Shown one piece after another: positions 40,849 to 48,897 of a stretch of DNA of 64,000 bases; position 1 is the stretch's first letter, and each line of letters begins with the position of its first letter. The notes beneath the pieces are model-generated. The model saw only the letters and a list, made by a program, of their open reading frames with translations, ran no database searches and was not told the DNA's origin. Origin of the DNA: Zongyangia gallinarum (GTDB taxonomy: Bacteria; Bacillota; Clostridia; Oscillospirales; Ruminococcaceae); NCBI GenBank assembly GCA_904419315.1, contig CAJFQY010000001.1, positions 173,591 to 237,590 on the forward strand, in the 5' to 3' direction. Made by a program: the position numbers and the translations under genes.

Positions 40849-42654
40849 CTAAGAGCCTGGCTGGATTGCTCCAGCATCTTCGTTGGAGGAACTGATCCCG
40901 GTCAGCTCCAAGGAAGCGGACTGCTCCCCGGCCTGGAAGGTGATGGTTTGGCCGCCCTGAAGGTCAGGAGAGGTATAGACCACCGATTGATAGGTCCTGG
41001 GCGGCGCCAAGGTAAATAGGATACTGCCGTCCGGACCCTCCACCGTGCAGCCCACCTGGGGGCTGACAGTGTCGGGCAGGGTGATTAAACAGGAATACTG
41101 GGTGGAAAGGTCTCCAAATCCCTGGGCCCAGGGGCCGCTGCCCACGCCGACCAGGGTGCCGCCGGTGACAATGGCCACGCCGTCGTAATCCAAGGCGGTA
41201 TCCTCAATATAGCTGGCGCTGAAAATGGTGACGGCGCCCCCCTCCAAATACAGATCCCCGTTGGTGTCAATGCCGTCTCCCTCGGCGTCCAAGGAGACAG
41301 TGCCGCCGGAGATCCGGACGAATATGGGGTTGTCGGAGCCTTCTAAAGAAGTCTTGGGAACGCTTTCAATCTCTCCGGCGCCCTTTCCCGGCGCGGCGTT
41401 GATACAGTCGTCGCTGGCCGTGACAGATATCTCCCCGCCGGAGATGGTGACAGAGGTTCCCTCAATGCCTTCATAGCAGGCGGGGATGGAGACGGCGCCG
41501 CCGGAAATAACTACATCGCCGTCGGCATGGATGCCGTCGTCGCCGGTGGAAATGGAAAATTCCCCGCCGTCAATCTGGACATTGCCGTTGGCGTGGATGG
41601 CGTCGTCAAAGGTATCCAGAGAGAATACCCCGCCGCGGATGAGGATTTCCCCCCGAGCCTTGAGCCCTTTGGAGTTAAAATCCACCGCTTCTTCCTCCTC
41701 GTCCGACCCAGAGGAGCTGGTAAAAGACCACTGGGTATGGGGACTGCCCCGAAGGGAGGTAGGGACATTTTCGCTACCGCCGTTGGTGAGAATATCGATC
41801 CTCCCGCCGTCAATGCGCAGTACGGTTTCCGCCTGGATGGCGTCGGTTTGGGAGCGGATGGTAAACTCGCCGCCGGCAATGTAGACAAATCCTTTATCCT
41901 CGCTGCCTTGGTTGTCCGATTGGATGGCGTCGGTCTGGGTATCCAGCTGGAAAACGCCCTCCTGGATTTTGACACAATCCTTTCCCGACAGCCCCTGTCC
42001 CTGGGCGGTGACGGATAGCTTGGGGCCGGAGATGACAAGACTGTCTTTGCAGACAATGCCATGGTGCATGCTTTGGACGGTGAGGCTTCCACCGCCGTTA
42101 ATGGAGAGATCCGCACGGCTGAAAACGGCTCCGTCGGCGGTTTGATCCCCGTGGCCATACAGGTAGTCGGCGCCGTCGGAGAGGATGTTCTGGGAGCCGT
42201 CGGCCAGGGTGAGGATGACCTTCCGGGCCTGGCGGATATAGAGGGGGGCGTCATCCTCACAGTGGATGGATACCCCGTCAAAGATCAGATGGATTCTTTC
42301 TTGCTTGGGGGCGGAAATCTGGATCCTGCCGTCGGCAAGCTCACCGGAGAGGACATAGACCCCGCCTAAACCAATGGTCAGGACGCCGTCTTTGGCTTCG
42401 GCGCCTGCGCCGTCTATCAGGATATGGTCTCCTTCCAGACGGATATGGGTGGCATAGTTTTCGTTATAATCGGTGAGGCGATCCCATTCGTTAAAGGAAA
42501 AATCCATCTGCTGGATGTCATAAGAAACCGAGACGGTATCCGCCCGGGACTGGACCGCAGCCCAATGCAGTCCTGCGATGAGCAGAGCGCCACAGAGAAG
42601 CAGGCAGGCCAGCAGCAGGGAAAGCAGGGGAAGGAAACGGCGCAGGGGGATCAC
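40849..42654 (-). CDS. Membrane-anchored Cthe_2159-type carbohydrate-binding beta-helix protein
   Basis: 601 residues. An N-terminal uncleaved-looking anchor (FLPLLSLLLACLLLCGALLI) is followed by an extracellular domain made of many short imperfect repeats. Examples are GGEFTIRSQTDAIQAE, RGGVFSLDTFDDAIHANG and DGGEFSISTGDDGIHADG, each ending in a D-A/G-I-H/Q turn. This is the pattern of the Cthe_2159 family (DUF4353), right-handed beta helices that bind acidic or cellulosic polysaccharides. It starts at a GTG overlapping the stop of the small membrane protein gene (GTGA), which implies coupled translation. A non-ATG start slightly downstream is possible because AGGAGG-like bases abut the GTG. 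Last gene of the operon. Confidence 0.85.
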   Translation of the reverse strand: MIPLRRFLPLLSLLLACLLLCGALLIAGLHWAAVQSRADTVSVSYDIQQMDFSFNEWDRLTDYNENYATHIRLEGDHILIDGAGAEAKDGVLTIGLGGVYVLSGELADGRIQISAPKQERIHLIFDGVSIHCEDDAPLYIRQARKVILTLADGSQNILSDGADYLYGHGDQTADGAVFSRADLSINGGGSLTVQSMHHGIVCKDSLVISGPKLSVTAQGQGLSGKDCVKIQEGVFQLDTQTDAIQSDNQGSEDKGFVYIAGGEFTIRSQTDAIQAETVLRIDGGRIDILTNGGSENVPTSLRGSPHTQWSFTSSSGSDEEEEAVDFNSKGLKARGEILIRGGVFSLDTFDDAIHANGNVQIDGGEFSISTGDDGIHADGDVVISGGAVSIPACYEGIEGTSVTISGGEISVTASDDCINAAPGKGAGEIESVPKTSLEGSDNPIFVRISGGTVSLDAEGDGIDTNGDLYLEGGAVTIFSASYIEDTALDYDGVAIVTGGTLVGVGSGPWAQGFGDLSTQYSCLITLPDTVSPQVGCTVEGPDGSILFTLAPPRTYQSVVYTSPDLQGGQTITFQAGEQSASLELTGISSSNEDAGAIQPGS

Positions 42655-42890
42655 CTCCCTTGGTGTTGATCTTGGGGCTTCTGTCCCTCACGGGCCCGTT
42701 GCCGGTTATCCCTGGCCAATAGGATGCCGGCGACGATGGAGAGCAGGCAGAACAGGGCCAGCAGGATGGAGGAAATAGGGTTGCCCACAAATTCCATGGT
42801 GGGATTATACTGGTCGAGAATGAGAAACACCAGAAAGATCCCGGCCAGAATGATGACCAAATGGGGCAGAATGCCACGCAGCTTTTTCAT
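42651..42890 (-). CDS. Small two-helix membrane protein of unknown function
   Basis: 79 residues with two predicted membrane helices (LVIILAGIFLVFLIL and ISSILLALFCLLSIVAGILL) and a basic, Gln-rich cytoplasmic tail. It resembles no family I know with certainty. The ATG overlaps the NAGPA gene stop by four bases, and the stop overlaps the next gene start, so it belongs to the surface-polysaccharide operon and may help anchor or assemble its products. Confidence 0.8.
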   Translation of the reverse strand: MKKLRGILPHLVIILAGIFLVFLILDQYNPTMEFVGNPISSILLALFCLLSIVAGILLARDNRQRAREGQKPQDQHQGR

Positions 42891-43834
42891 CCTTGGGACA
42901 CCTCCTTGATGAGGACGCAGTCGCTGATATCCCGGCCCTGTCCGCTGGGCTGGTTGACCACTGCGTCCTGAAAGGTCATGACAGAGGACTGGCCTCCATC
43001 CAGATTATAGGCGCTTTGGCAGCCTAGGGTAAAAAACAGCTGGGACATTTCCTCTAAGGTCATCCCCTGGGCGTCGTCCTCATACCGGCCATCGGCCACC
43101 AGCAGACAGTAATGCCCTGGCTCATAGTAGCCGATGGCGGTTCGAGGATTGAGCCCTAGAACATTGAGACTGGTTTGAAACTCTGTTTTCGGGTTTCCCT
43201 GGCTGTCCAGCAGGGCGGGGCCAAAGCTCCAGGCCTGCCAGGCGCCGTTCTCCACAGCCTCTTCCAGGCTAAACTCCCCGGCGGCATAGGTTTTCATGAC
43301 GCCGTCGGAATACAGGACGCAGACGTCGGAGGCATCGGTGGTGTTCCGGTAGACTTCACCGTTGCGGATGACCACCCCTTGGCTGCCGTTGCCGTAGTAG
43401 TCGCCGTTGACAGCCAGCACCGCGCCCAGGGCCTTATCCATCTCCAGGACCGATTGGGTATAGCCTACCCCAAAGGTGTTCTGGGCAAAACCGGTTTGCA
43501 GGCACTGGATGTTGGAAATATAAATATCCGCCAGATAGTAGACGTTTTTATTTTTTCCCCCTTCGATGGTCACCTTTTGCAGGGAGATGGAAATATCCTC
43601 GCTTTGATATCGGTTGTCTTCCGACACCGCCGTGGAGGAGAAATGATCCGCAAATTTTGTAGACCAATTATTCTGGCCTGTTTGGACGGCAGAACTCTGG
43701 GAGATTTGAATCCCGCTGCTTTGAAGCTGGCGGGGAGAAAGATAGTAAATCAAATAAAAGGACAGGGCATATCCCCCGATGACCAGAATATCAATGAGGG
43801 CCACCAGCCACCAGGGGAGGTTTTTTCTGCGCAT
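42887..43834 (-). CDS. Phosphodiester glycosidase (NAGPA domain) membrane protein
   Basis: 315 residues. One N-terminal membrane helix (WWLVALIDILVIGGYALSFY) and a Ser/Gln-rich linker precede a NAGPA domain (about 95-312): AVNGDYYGNGSQGVVIRNGE, LNPRTAIGYYEPGHYCLLV, the conserved DGR, and AYNLDGGQSSVM. Family members hydrolyse GlcNAc-1-phosphodiester links in exopolysaccharides or teichoic-type polymers. It likely trims a cell-surface glycan, given the glycosyltransferase upstream and the carbohydrate-binding protein downstream. Ten bases separate it from the GT2 gene. Confidence 0.9.
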   Translation of the reverse strand: MRRKNLPWWLVALIDILVIGGYALSFYLIYYLSPRQLQSSGIQISQSSAVQTGQNNWSTKFADHFSSTAVSEDNRYQSEDISISLQKVTIEGGKNKNVYYLADIYISNIQCLQTGFAQNTFGVGYTQSVLEMDKALGAVLAVNGDYYGNGSQGVVIRNGEVYRNTTDASDVCVLYSDGVMKTYAAGEFSLEEAVENGAWQAWSFGPALLDSQGNPKTEFQTSLNVLGLNPRTAIGYYEPGHYCLLVADGRYEDDAQGMTLEEMSQLFFTLGCQSAYNLDGGQSSVMTFQDAVVNQPSGQGRDISDCVLIKEVSQG

Positions 43835-43844
43835 GGGTGTGGAT

Positions 43845-44906
43845 TTATCTCCTTTCGGATGAATCTGTTTTTTTGCGGAAGATCAAAAGCTTTTGCACCA
43901 AAAAGCTGACGGCAAAGAGGAGCAGTTCGGTGATGATCTTGGCGACAGCCGCCGGAAGACGCAAAAAGACCGTCAAGGCATAGAGAACGGCGGTATTCAG
44001 CGCCAGGATACAGCAGGAAAGGACCGCGTATTGCAGAAGGGATTTCTTCCGGTTTTCTCTATGCCGGAAGACAAAGGTGCTGTTGAGGTAGTAATTAAAT
44101 CCCGCGCTGCAAACCCGGGCGGAAATATTCCCGGCCACCAGGGCGCTTCCCTCTGGGAGAAAGAGCCTAAAAAGGGCGGACAGGGGCAAAAACAGGCCGT
44201 AGTCTACCAGGAAGCAGAGGAAGGAGCTGCCAGCAAAGGCCAGCAGGTTTTTGTAGATTCTGGCCGAATCCCGCAGTGCGTGAAAGTGGGAACAGGAGTT
44301 TTCCTTATCGTGGTAGATGGTGGGAATGGGAAACTCCAGGATGGGAATCTCGTTTTTGGCGCAGTAGAGCAGCTGATTGGTTTCATACTCATACCGCTCC
44401 CCCTCTATAGAGAGAAACTGAGGAATCAGGGAGGCGGAAAAGGCCCGCAGCCCTGTCTGGGTGTCAGAAACCCATTTGCCGCTGCACAGCCGGAAAACAT
44501 AGCGGGTGATGGTGTTGCCAAAGCGGGAGCGCAGGGGAACGGTTCCGGTAAATTTACGCGCTCCCAGGATCAGAGCGTCCTTGTTTTGGTGGGAAAGGGC
44601 CAAAAGCTCCATGGCATCCTCCGGCCGGTGCTGGCCGTCGGCGTCAATCACCACAACACTTTCCGCCTCGGGGACGTTCTCCGCAATATAGCGCAGGGCA
44701 GTTTTGATGCCGGCCCCCTTGCCCTGGTTTTCCTCATGGTTGAGGACGACGGCTTGATCGCAAACTTTTCTAAAAAGGGGACGGAAGGGGGCCGAACTAC
44801 CATCGTTGACAACGATGATGCGCCCTATGGACAGGGCCTGCACCTTGTTGACCACCTGTATTAAACTTTCATCCGGTTCATAGGCCGGGATAATGACAAT
44901 ATCCAT
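43845..44906 (-). CDS. Family 2 glycosyltransferase fused to GtrA membrane domain
   Basis: 353 residues. Residues 1 to about 215 are a GT-A glycosyltransferase of the dolichol-phosphate/undecaprenyl-phosphate sugar synthase type: VIIPAYEPDESLIQVV, IIVVNDGSS, VVIDADGQHRPED and DTQTGLRAF. Residues about 225-345 form a four-helix GtrA domain, thought to move the lipid-linked sugar across the membrane. Combining both in one protein gives a self-contained lipid-sugar donor system for decorating a surface polymer (inference). First gene of the four-gene operon; GGGAGG precedes the ATG. Confidence 0.92.
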   Translation of the reverse strand: MDIVIIPAYEPDESLIQVVNKVQALSIGRIIVVNDGSSAPFRPLFRKVCDQAVVLNHEENQGKGAGIKTALRYIAENVPEAESVVVIDADGQHRPEDAMELLALSHQNKDALILGARKFTGTVPLRSRFGNTITRYVFRLCSGKWVSDTQTGLRAFSASLIPQFLSIEGERYEYETNQLLYCAKNEIPILEFPIPTIYHDKENSCSHFHALRDSARIYKNLLAFAGSSFLCFLVDYGLFLPLSALFRLFLPEGSALVAGNISARVCSAGFNYYLNSTFVFRHRENRKKSLLQYAVLSCCILALNTAVLYALTVFLRLPAAVAKIITELLLFAVSFLVQKLLIFRKKTDSSERR

Positions 44907-44929
44907 TTATGATCCTCCCAATGGGTTGG

Positions 44930-44971
44930 GTTTGATTTCCCGGGGAATGGTAGATCCATAGGAAATCAAAC
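44930..44971 (-). repeat. Inverted repeat in the leader of the GT2-GtrA operon
   Basis: GTTTGATTTCC and GGAAATCAAAC are perfect 11-base arms around a 20-base loop, 24 bases before the start codon. No T-run follows, so it is more likely an operator or 5' stability hairpin than a terminator. Confidence 0.55.
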
Positions 44972-45026
44972 GCAGAGAAATTGGCGGATCCCCCTCCTCC
45001 AAAAACTCAGATCAAGATTTAGACTT

Positions 45027-45035
45027 ATTATACCA
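45027..45035 (-). promoter_or_regulatory. Extended -10 promoter of the GT2-GtrA operon
   Basis: On the minus strand TGGTATAAT is an extended -10 (TATAAT at 45032-45027). The -35 region is weak. The leader would be about 115 bases and includes the 44930-44971 inverted repeat. Confidence 0.55.
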
Positions 45036-45316
45036 CACCTGACCGGGCCGGGAAACTGCCATCTCTATGTGGCATCCGTCGAAAATTATTGAGAAGTTGG
45101 AAACGTCTTTGCGCAAATCCAAAAGGATAAAGTGGAAGGTAGGGCTAGTTCTGAAGAAAGTTCTCACCCAATATATTATTGTCAGGAAGACAATTTGACG
45201 CATAATTTTCTCGCATCTTCGTTTTTCTCTGAAAATAAATGTAATTGAACGGATATAGAAAAAATGAGTTGTATTTTGTCGAATTATACAAAGTGCAAAA
45301 AAGTATTCTTAAACTG
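45036..45316. other. AT-rich intergenic DNA between the surface-glycan operon and the ROK operon
   Basis: This stretch is very AT-rich and marks a composition change. No gene, RNA or transposon end was seen. Confidence 0.45.
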
Positions 45317-45344
45317 TTGACAAACAGCAAGAGCGACGTATAAT
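45317..45344 (+). promoter_or_regulatory. Sigma-A promoter of the ROK sugar operon
   Basis: TTGACA (45317-45322) and TATAAT (45339-45344) with a 16-base spacer. The start is near 45351, giving a leader of about 160 bases. Confidence 0.8.
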
Positions 45345-45364
45345 ATAATTAAAACAATTAATAA

Positions 45365-45397
45365 AGCAATATATAATTAATTTAATTGTATATTGCT
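45365..45397 (+). promoter_or_regulatory. Operator-like dyad downstream of the ROK promoter
   Basis: Perfect arms AGCAATATA (45365-45373) and TATATTGCT (45389-45397) around an AT-rich centre, about 14 bases after the predicted start. A repressor bound here would block transcription, so it is a candidate site for the ROK protein encoded next. Confidence 0.55.
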
Positions 45398-45508
45398 TCG
45401 AAAATATGGATTATGAAGAAACAAGATTGGCTTTTTTCTAAAATATTGACCATTTGAATCAAATGTTGAATAATAATACTTATTAAGTGTTTAAAGGATT
45501 GGAATAAA

Positions 45509-46723
45509 ATGGGGAATATCATCTCTCTCAAAATAAGGAACACGGTCAATGTTCTTTCGACTATTAAGAAAAATGGACCCGTAACTAAAAATGAAATTTC
45601 TAAAAAAATTGGAATTACAGGAGTTTCAGCCCACAATATTGTTAATGATCTGGCGGAACAAAACGTAATTCGAGAAACGCACAACTCGGGATTGGGTACA
45701 ACAAGTGGAGGAAGAAAAGCAGCCAGCTATGAAATTAACCCGGAATATGGCTATGTTATAGGCCAAAGGATGGTACGTAATTACATTGAAACTGGCATCT
45801 ATGATTTTTCATCCCAATGCATTTCCTACCGTAAAGTAGAGTGGGAAAACCAGAAACCCTATGACACATTGAAAATTATGGCTGACGAGATGCACCAGAT
45901 TATTACGGTCAGTGCGGTTCCCAGGGAGTGCATTATTGGAGCTGGGGTCAGCTGGCCGGGACAAGTAAATGATGATATGGGAGTCATTATCAATTTACCC
46001 AACATTCCAAGATATCAAGGGGTAGAGGCTAAAGCGATTTTGGAACGCCAGATGGGATTCCCTGTCTATATCGGAAACGATGTGAAAGGGATTGTCCTTT
46101 CGCTCAAATGGCTCAATTATTGCGGTTATGATGACAATCTGGCCTATTTTGCAAGCAGGCAGGAAGGCATTGGATGCGGCGTCATTAGCGATGGGAAAGT
46201 TTTGGATGGCTATAATCACAACGCGGGGGAAATTGCCCATATCAAAGTGGACTATCATGGGAAAAGGACTCAGCTGGAAGAAATTCTCCTTTTTGACTCT
46301 TTAGTTTTTAGATGTTGGAGGTCGTTAGGGAGAGAGGGTAGGCCTACCGCACAATTCAGCATAGAAGAAGTAATCCGGTTAGCAAATGAGGGCAGCCAGC
46401 CTGTACTGGCGGTGTTGAGAGAAGCGCTGGACTATATTGTGATGTGCATAGACATCATGATTAAGCTAATGGATCCCCACTATTTTATTTGGCAGATAGA
46501 TTGGATTTCCCAAATACCAGTTTTGCAACAGGAATTAATGGAAGCGATTCGATCGGAGTTTTCTAGCATCAGCTATGCAACACTCCGATTCAAAATGTGT
46601 AATATGGAGAGGATTACCACCTTAGGCGCAGCAACACTGCTTTTTGATAACTTCTTTACAAACAAAAGCGAAAAAAACCGTTTGTTTACCTATAACAAAG
46701 GGATATTAAACAAACGAGAATGA
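45509..46723 (+). CDS. ROK-family transcriptional regulator
   Basis: 404 residues. The N-terminal winged helix (NGPVTKNEISKKIGITGVSA, then HNIVNDLAEQNVI) precedes a ROK domain with FPVYIGNDVKG and GYNHNAGEIAHI. The usual C.CG..GC zinc cluster is missing: after GEIAHI the sequence runs KVDYHGKRTQLEEI. Such regulators normally bind a sugar and control a linked catabolic operon. It is the first gene of a seven-gene plus-strand unit and likely its repressor. AAAGGA lies before the ATG. AT-rich codon use sets it apart from genes on the left. Confidence 0.92.
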   Translation: MGNIISLKIRNTVNVLSTIKKNGPVTKNEISKKIGITGVSAHNIVNDLAEQNVIRETHNSGLGTTSGGRKAASYEINPEYGYVIGQRMVRNYIETGIYDFSSQCISYRKVEWENQKPYDTLKIMADEMHQIITVSAVPRECIIGAGVSWPGQVNDDMGVIINLPNIPRYQGVEAKAILERQMGFPVYIGNDVKGIVLSLKWLNYCGYDDNLAYFASRQEGIGCGVISDGKVLDGYNHNAGEIAHIKVDYHGKRTQLEEILLFDSLVFRCWRSLGREGRPTAQFSIEEVIRLANEGSQPVLAVLREALDYIVMCIDIMIKLMDPHYFIWQIDWISQIPVLQQELMEAIRSEFSSISYATLRFKMCNMERITTLGAATLLFDNFFTNKSEKNRLFTYNKGILNKRE

Positions 46724-46737
46724 AAGGAGAAGAAGTA

Positions 46738-47802
46738 ATGAGTTTATCCATCAAAGACTTTGGAGCCTATCACGGAAAACAAGCGTCCTTATTTACAATG
46801 AAAAATACGAATGGTGTAACCGCTTGTGTTACAAACGCTGGCGCCTCTATCGTATCAATTTTGGTGCCAGACAAAACGGGAAAAGTCCAGGATGTAGTTT
46901 TGGGATATGACAGTGCGCCAGAATATGAAAAAGGGCATTCCTTTTTTGGATTTTCTGTCGGGCGGCACGGTAACCGTATTGGTAGGGGACGTTTTACTAT
47001 AGGGGGACGGCAATATCAGGTGGCCTGTAATGATGGACCGAACCATCTTCATGGAGGCCCGGAGGGTTTTAATACTTACCTGTGGAAATATAACATCATC
47101 TCCGAGGGTGAAGAACCTTCCGTGCGTTTTTTCATACAAAGCCCAGATGGAGATCAGGGATTTCCCGGGACAATGGATGTGTCTATTACTTTTACGCTCA
47201 ATCGGTACAATGGGTTGGAACTTCATTTCGAGGCGGTTTCTGACAAAGACACCATTTGTAATTTAACGAATCACTGTTATTACAATTTGTCAGGGGAACC
47301 AGATGCACATACTATTGAAGACCATGAAATCTATATTCGCTCCAGATTTTTTACACCATGTGACGAATATGCCCTGACAACAGGGGAAATCTGTAAGGTA
47401 GAGGGCACGCCGTTCGATTTTAGGCATTCGCGACCTATTGGCCAGCAGATTAATGCTGACAATGAACAAATCAAAAATGGCGGAGGATATGACCACAATT
47501 TCTGCCTGGATTTTCATGAGGAGGATGAGCCGGTGTGTATCCTCACCGACTCCGCTTCTGGGAGGATCATGGAAGTTTACACTGATCAACCAGGGCTGCA
47601 GTTGTATACGGGAAACGGGCTAGATGGTACAGAACACGGACATGGAAACCGGCTTTATCCACGGCGTGCCGGCGTATGTTTGGAGACCCAGTTCTATCCC
47701 AATGGGAGTTCCTTTTCTCATTTCCCGACACCTGTGCTTAAAGCGGGTCAGCAATATAGCCACCGTGTAGAATACCGTTTTCGTGTTGTGGATAGCAAAT
47801 GA
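46738..47802 (+). CDS. galM: Aldose 1-epimerase (galactose mutarotase)
   Basis: 354 residues. Key motifs: GRHGNRIGRGRF, NHLHGGPEGFNTYLW, TNHCYYNLSG with the catalytic His, and CLETQFYPNGSSF with the catalytic Glu. It interconverts alpha and beta anomers of an aldose. The ATG used has AAAGGAG eight bases upstream. A six-codon extension begins inside the ROK stop codon but places the ribosome site within the coding region. In this operon it would act on the imported sugar or a cleaved glycoside. Confidence 0.94.
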   Translation: MSLSIKDFGAYHGKQASLFTMKNTNGVTACVTNAGASIVSILVPDKTGKVQDVVLGYDSAPEYEKGHSFFGFSVGRHGNRIGRGRFTIGGRQYQVACNDGPNHLHGGPEGFNTYLWKYNIISEGEEPSVRFFIQSPDGDQGFPGTMDVSITFTLNRYNGLELHFEAVSDKDTICNLTNHCYYNLSGEPDAHTIEDHEIYIRSRFFTPCDEYALTTGEICKVEGTPFDFRHSRPIGQQINADNEQIKNGGGYDHNFCLDFHEEDEPVCILTDSASGRIMEVYTDQPGLQLYTGNGLDGTEHGHGNRLYPRRAGVCLETQFYPNGSSFSHFPTPVLKAGQQYSHRVEYRFRVVDSK

Positions 47803-47847
47803 GCAGGGGGTCTCTGCCAAGCAATATATAAAAAAGGAGGAAAGAAC

Positions 47848-48861
47848 ATGAAGTATACGTCTTTAGGTCGAACTGGGATGCAGGTCAGCCGGTTATGTCT
47901 GGGAACCACGAATTTTGGGAATATCACGGATGAAAAAGAGGCATTCCGGATTATGGACGCTGCTGTGGACGCGGGAATCAACTACTTTGATACAGCTAAC
48001 GAGTATGGAGGAGGCCATAAAGGAATTACCGAGACCATTATTGGCAAGTGGTTTCAGACGACGGGCAAGCGGAAAAGGGTAATTCTGCAGACCAAGGCGT
48101 TTTCCTGGATGGCAGATTCTGACGATCCTGCCAATGAAGAATCTCATGGGCTTTCCACTTATAAGTTGCGCCGGAATCTAGAAGATTCACTTCAACGGCT
48201 CCAGACAGACCACATTGAAGTATATATGATGCACCATTATGACAGGAATGTGACCTGGGATGAGCTTTATGAGTGTTATCAATCCATGCTGTATCAGGGA
48301 AAAATTGACTATCTGGGCGCAAGCAATTCTGCAGGCTTTGACCTTATGGAGGCGCAGGCCGAAGCGAAGAAAAGGGGCATTTTGGGTATCGTAGTCGAAG
48401 AACACCGTTATAATCTGATGTGCCGCTTGCCAGAATTGGAAATGATCCCAGCGGCCCAGAAATTGGGAATAGCAGTTTTTGCTTACAGTCCTCTCAACGC
48501 AGGCGTATTGGCGGGGAAATCCCTTTTTGATCCCCAAAATTCTAAACGCGCAGTTGCCAACGTTATTGATGAAGAACACCCCAAAGCACCTAATTATATG
48601 GACTTTATCGATATGGCGCCCTATTTGAAAAAATATGAAAAACTGTGTAGAGAACTGGGGGCTTCACAGTCTAACGTGGCCTTAGCCTGGCTGTTGCAGC
48701 GTCCAGGACTGACCGGTCCCATTGTAGGGCCACGTACTTTGCAGCAGTTGGAAGAAGCTCTTCCAGCGTTGGAATTGAAATTACCTGAGGATTTTGTGAA
48801 GGAACTTGACAGAATCTTCCCAGGTCCTGGGGGCTATGCGCCAGAATGCTATGCTTGGTAG
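47848..48861 (+). CDS. Aldo/keto reductase (KCNAB/YghZ-like branch)
   Basis: 337 residues. The catalytic tetrad is visible: Asp and Tyr in NYFDTANEYGGG, Lys in ILQTKAFSW, His in VYMMHHYDRN. The branch is that of IolS/YghZ-like oxidoreductases (SLGRTGMQVSRLCLGTTNFG). It probably reduces a sugar aldehyde or ketose, or oxidises a sugar, in the ROK operon. AAGGAGG lies before the ATG, about 45 bases after galM. Confidence 0.93.
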   Translation: MKYTSLGRTGMQVSRLCLGTTNFGNITDEKEAFRIMDAAVDAGINYFDTANEYGGGHKGITETIIGKWFQTTGKRKRVILQTKAFSWMADSDDPANEESHGLSTYKLRRNLEDSLQRLQTDHIEVYMMHHYDRNVTWDELYECYQSMLYQGKIDYLGASNSAGFDLMEAQAEAKKRGILGIVVEEHRYNLMCRLPELEMIPAAQKLGIAVFAYSPLNAGVLAGKSLFDPQNSKRAVANVIDEEHPKAPNYMDFIDMAPYLKKYEKLCRELGASQSNVALAWLLQRPGLTGPIVGPRTLQQLEEALPALELKLPEDFVKELDRIFPGPGGYAPECYAW

Positions 48862-48897
48862 CGGGAAGAGGGAATTATCTACGAGGAGGTAACAGCT

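Noticed and set aside
45036..45508. Insertion element or attachment site at the border of the AT-rich island
   Set aside because: No transposase, integrase, tRNA gene or direct repeat was found at either border; only composition differs.
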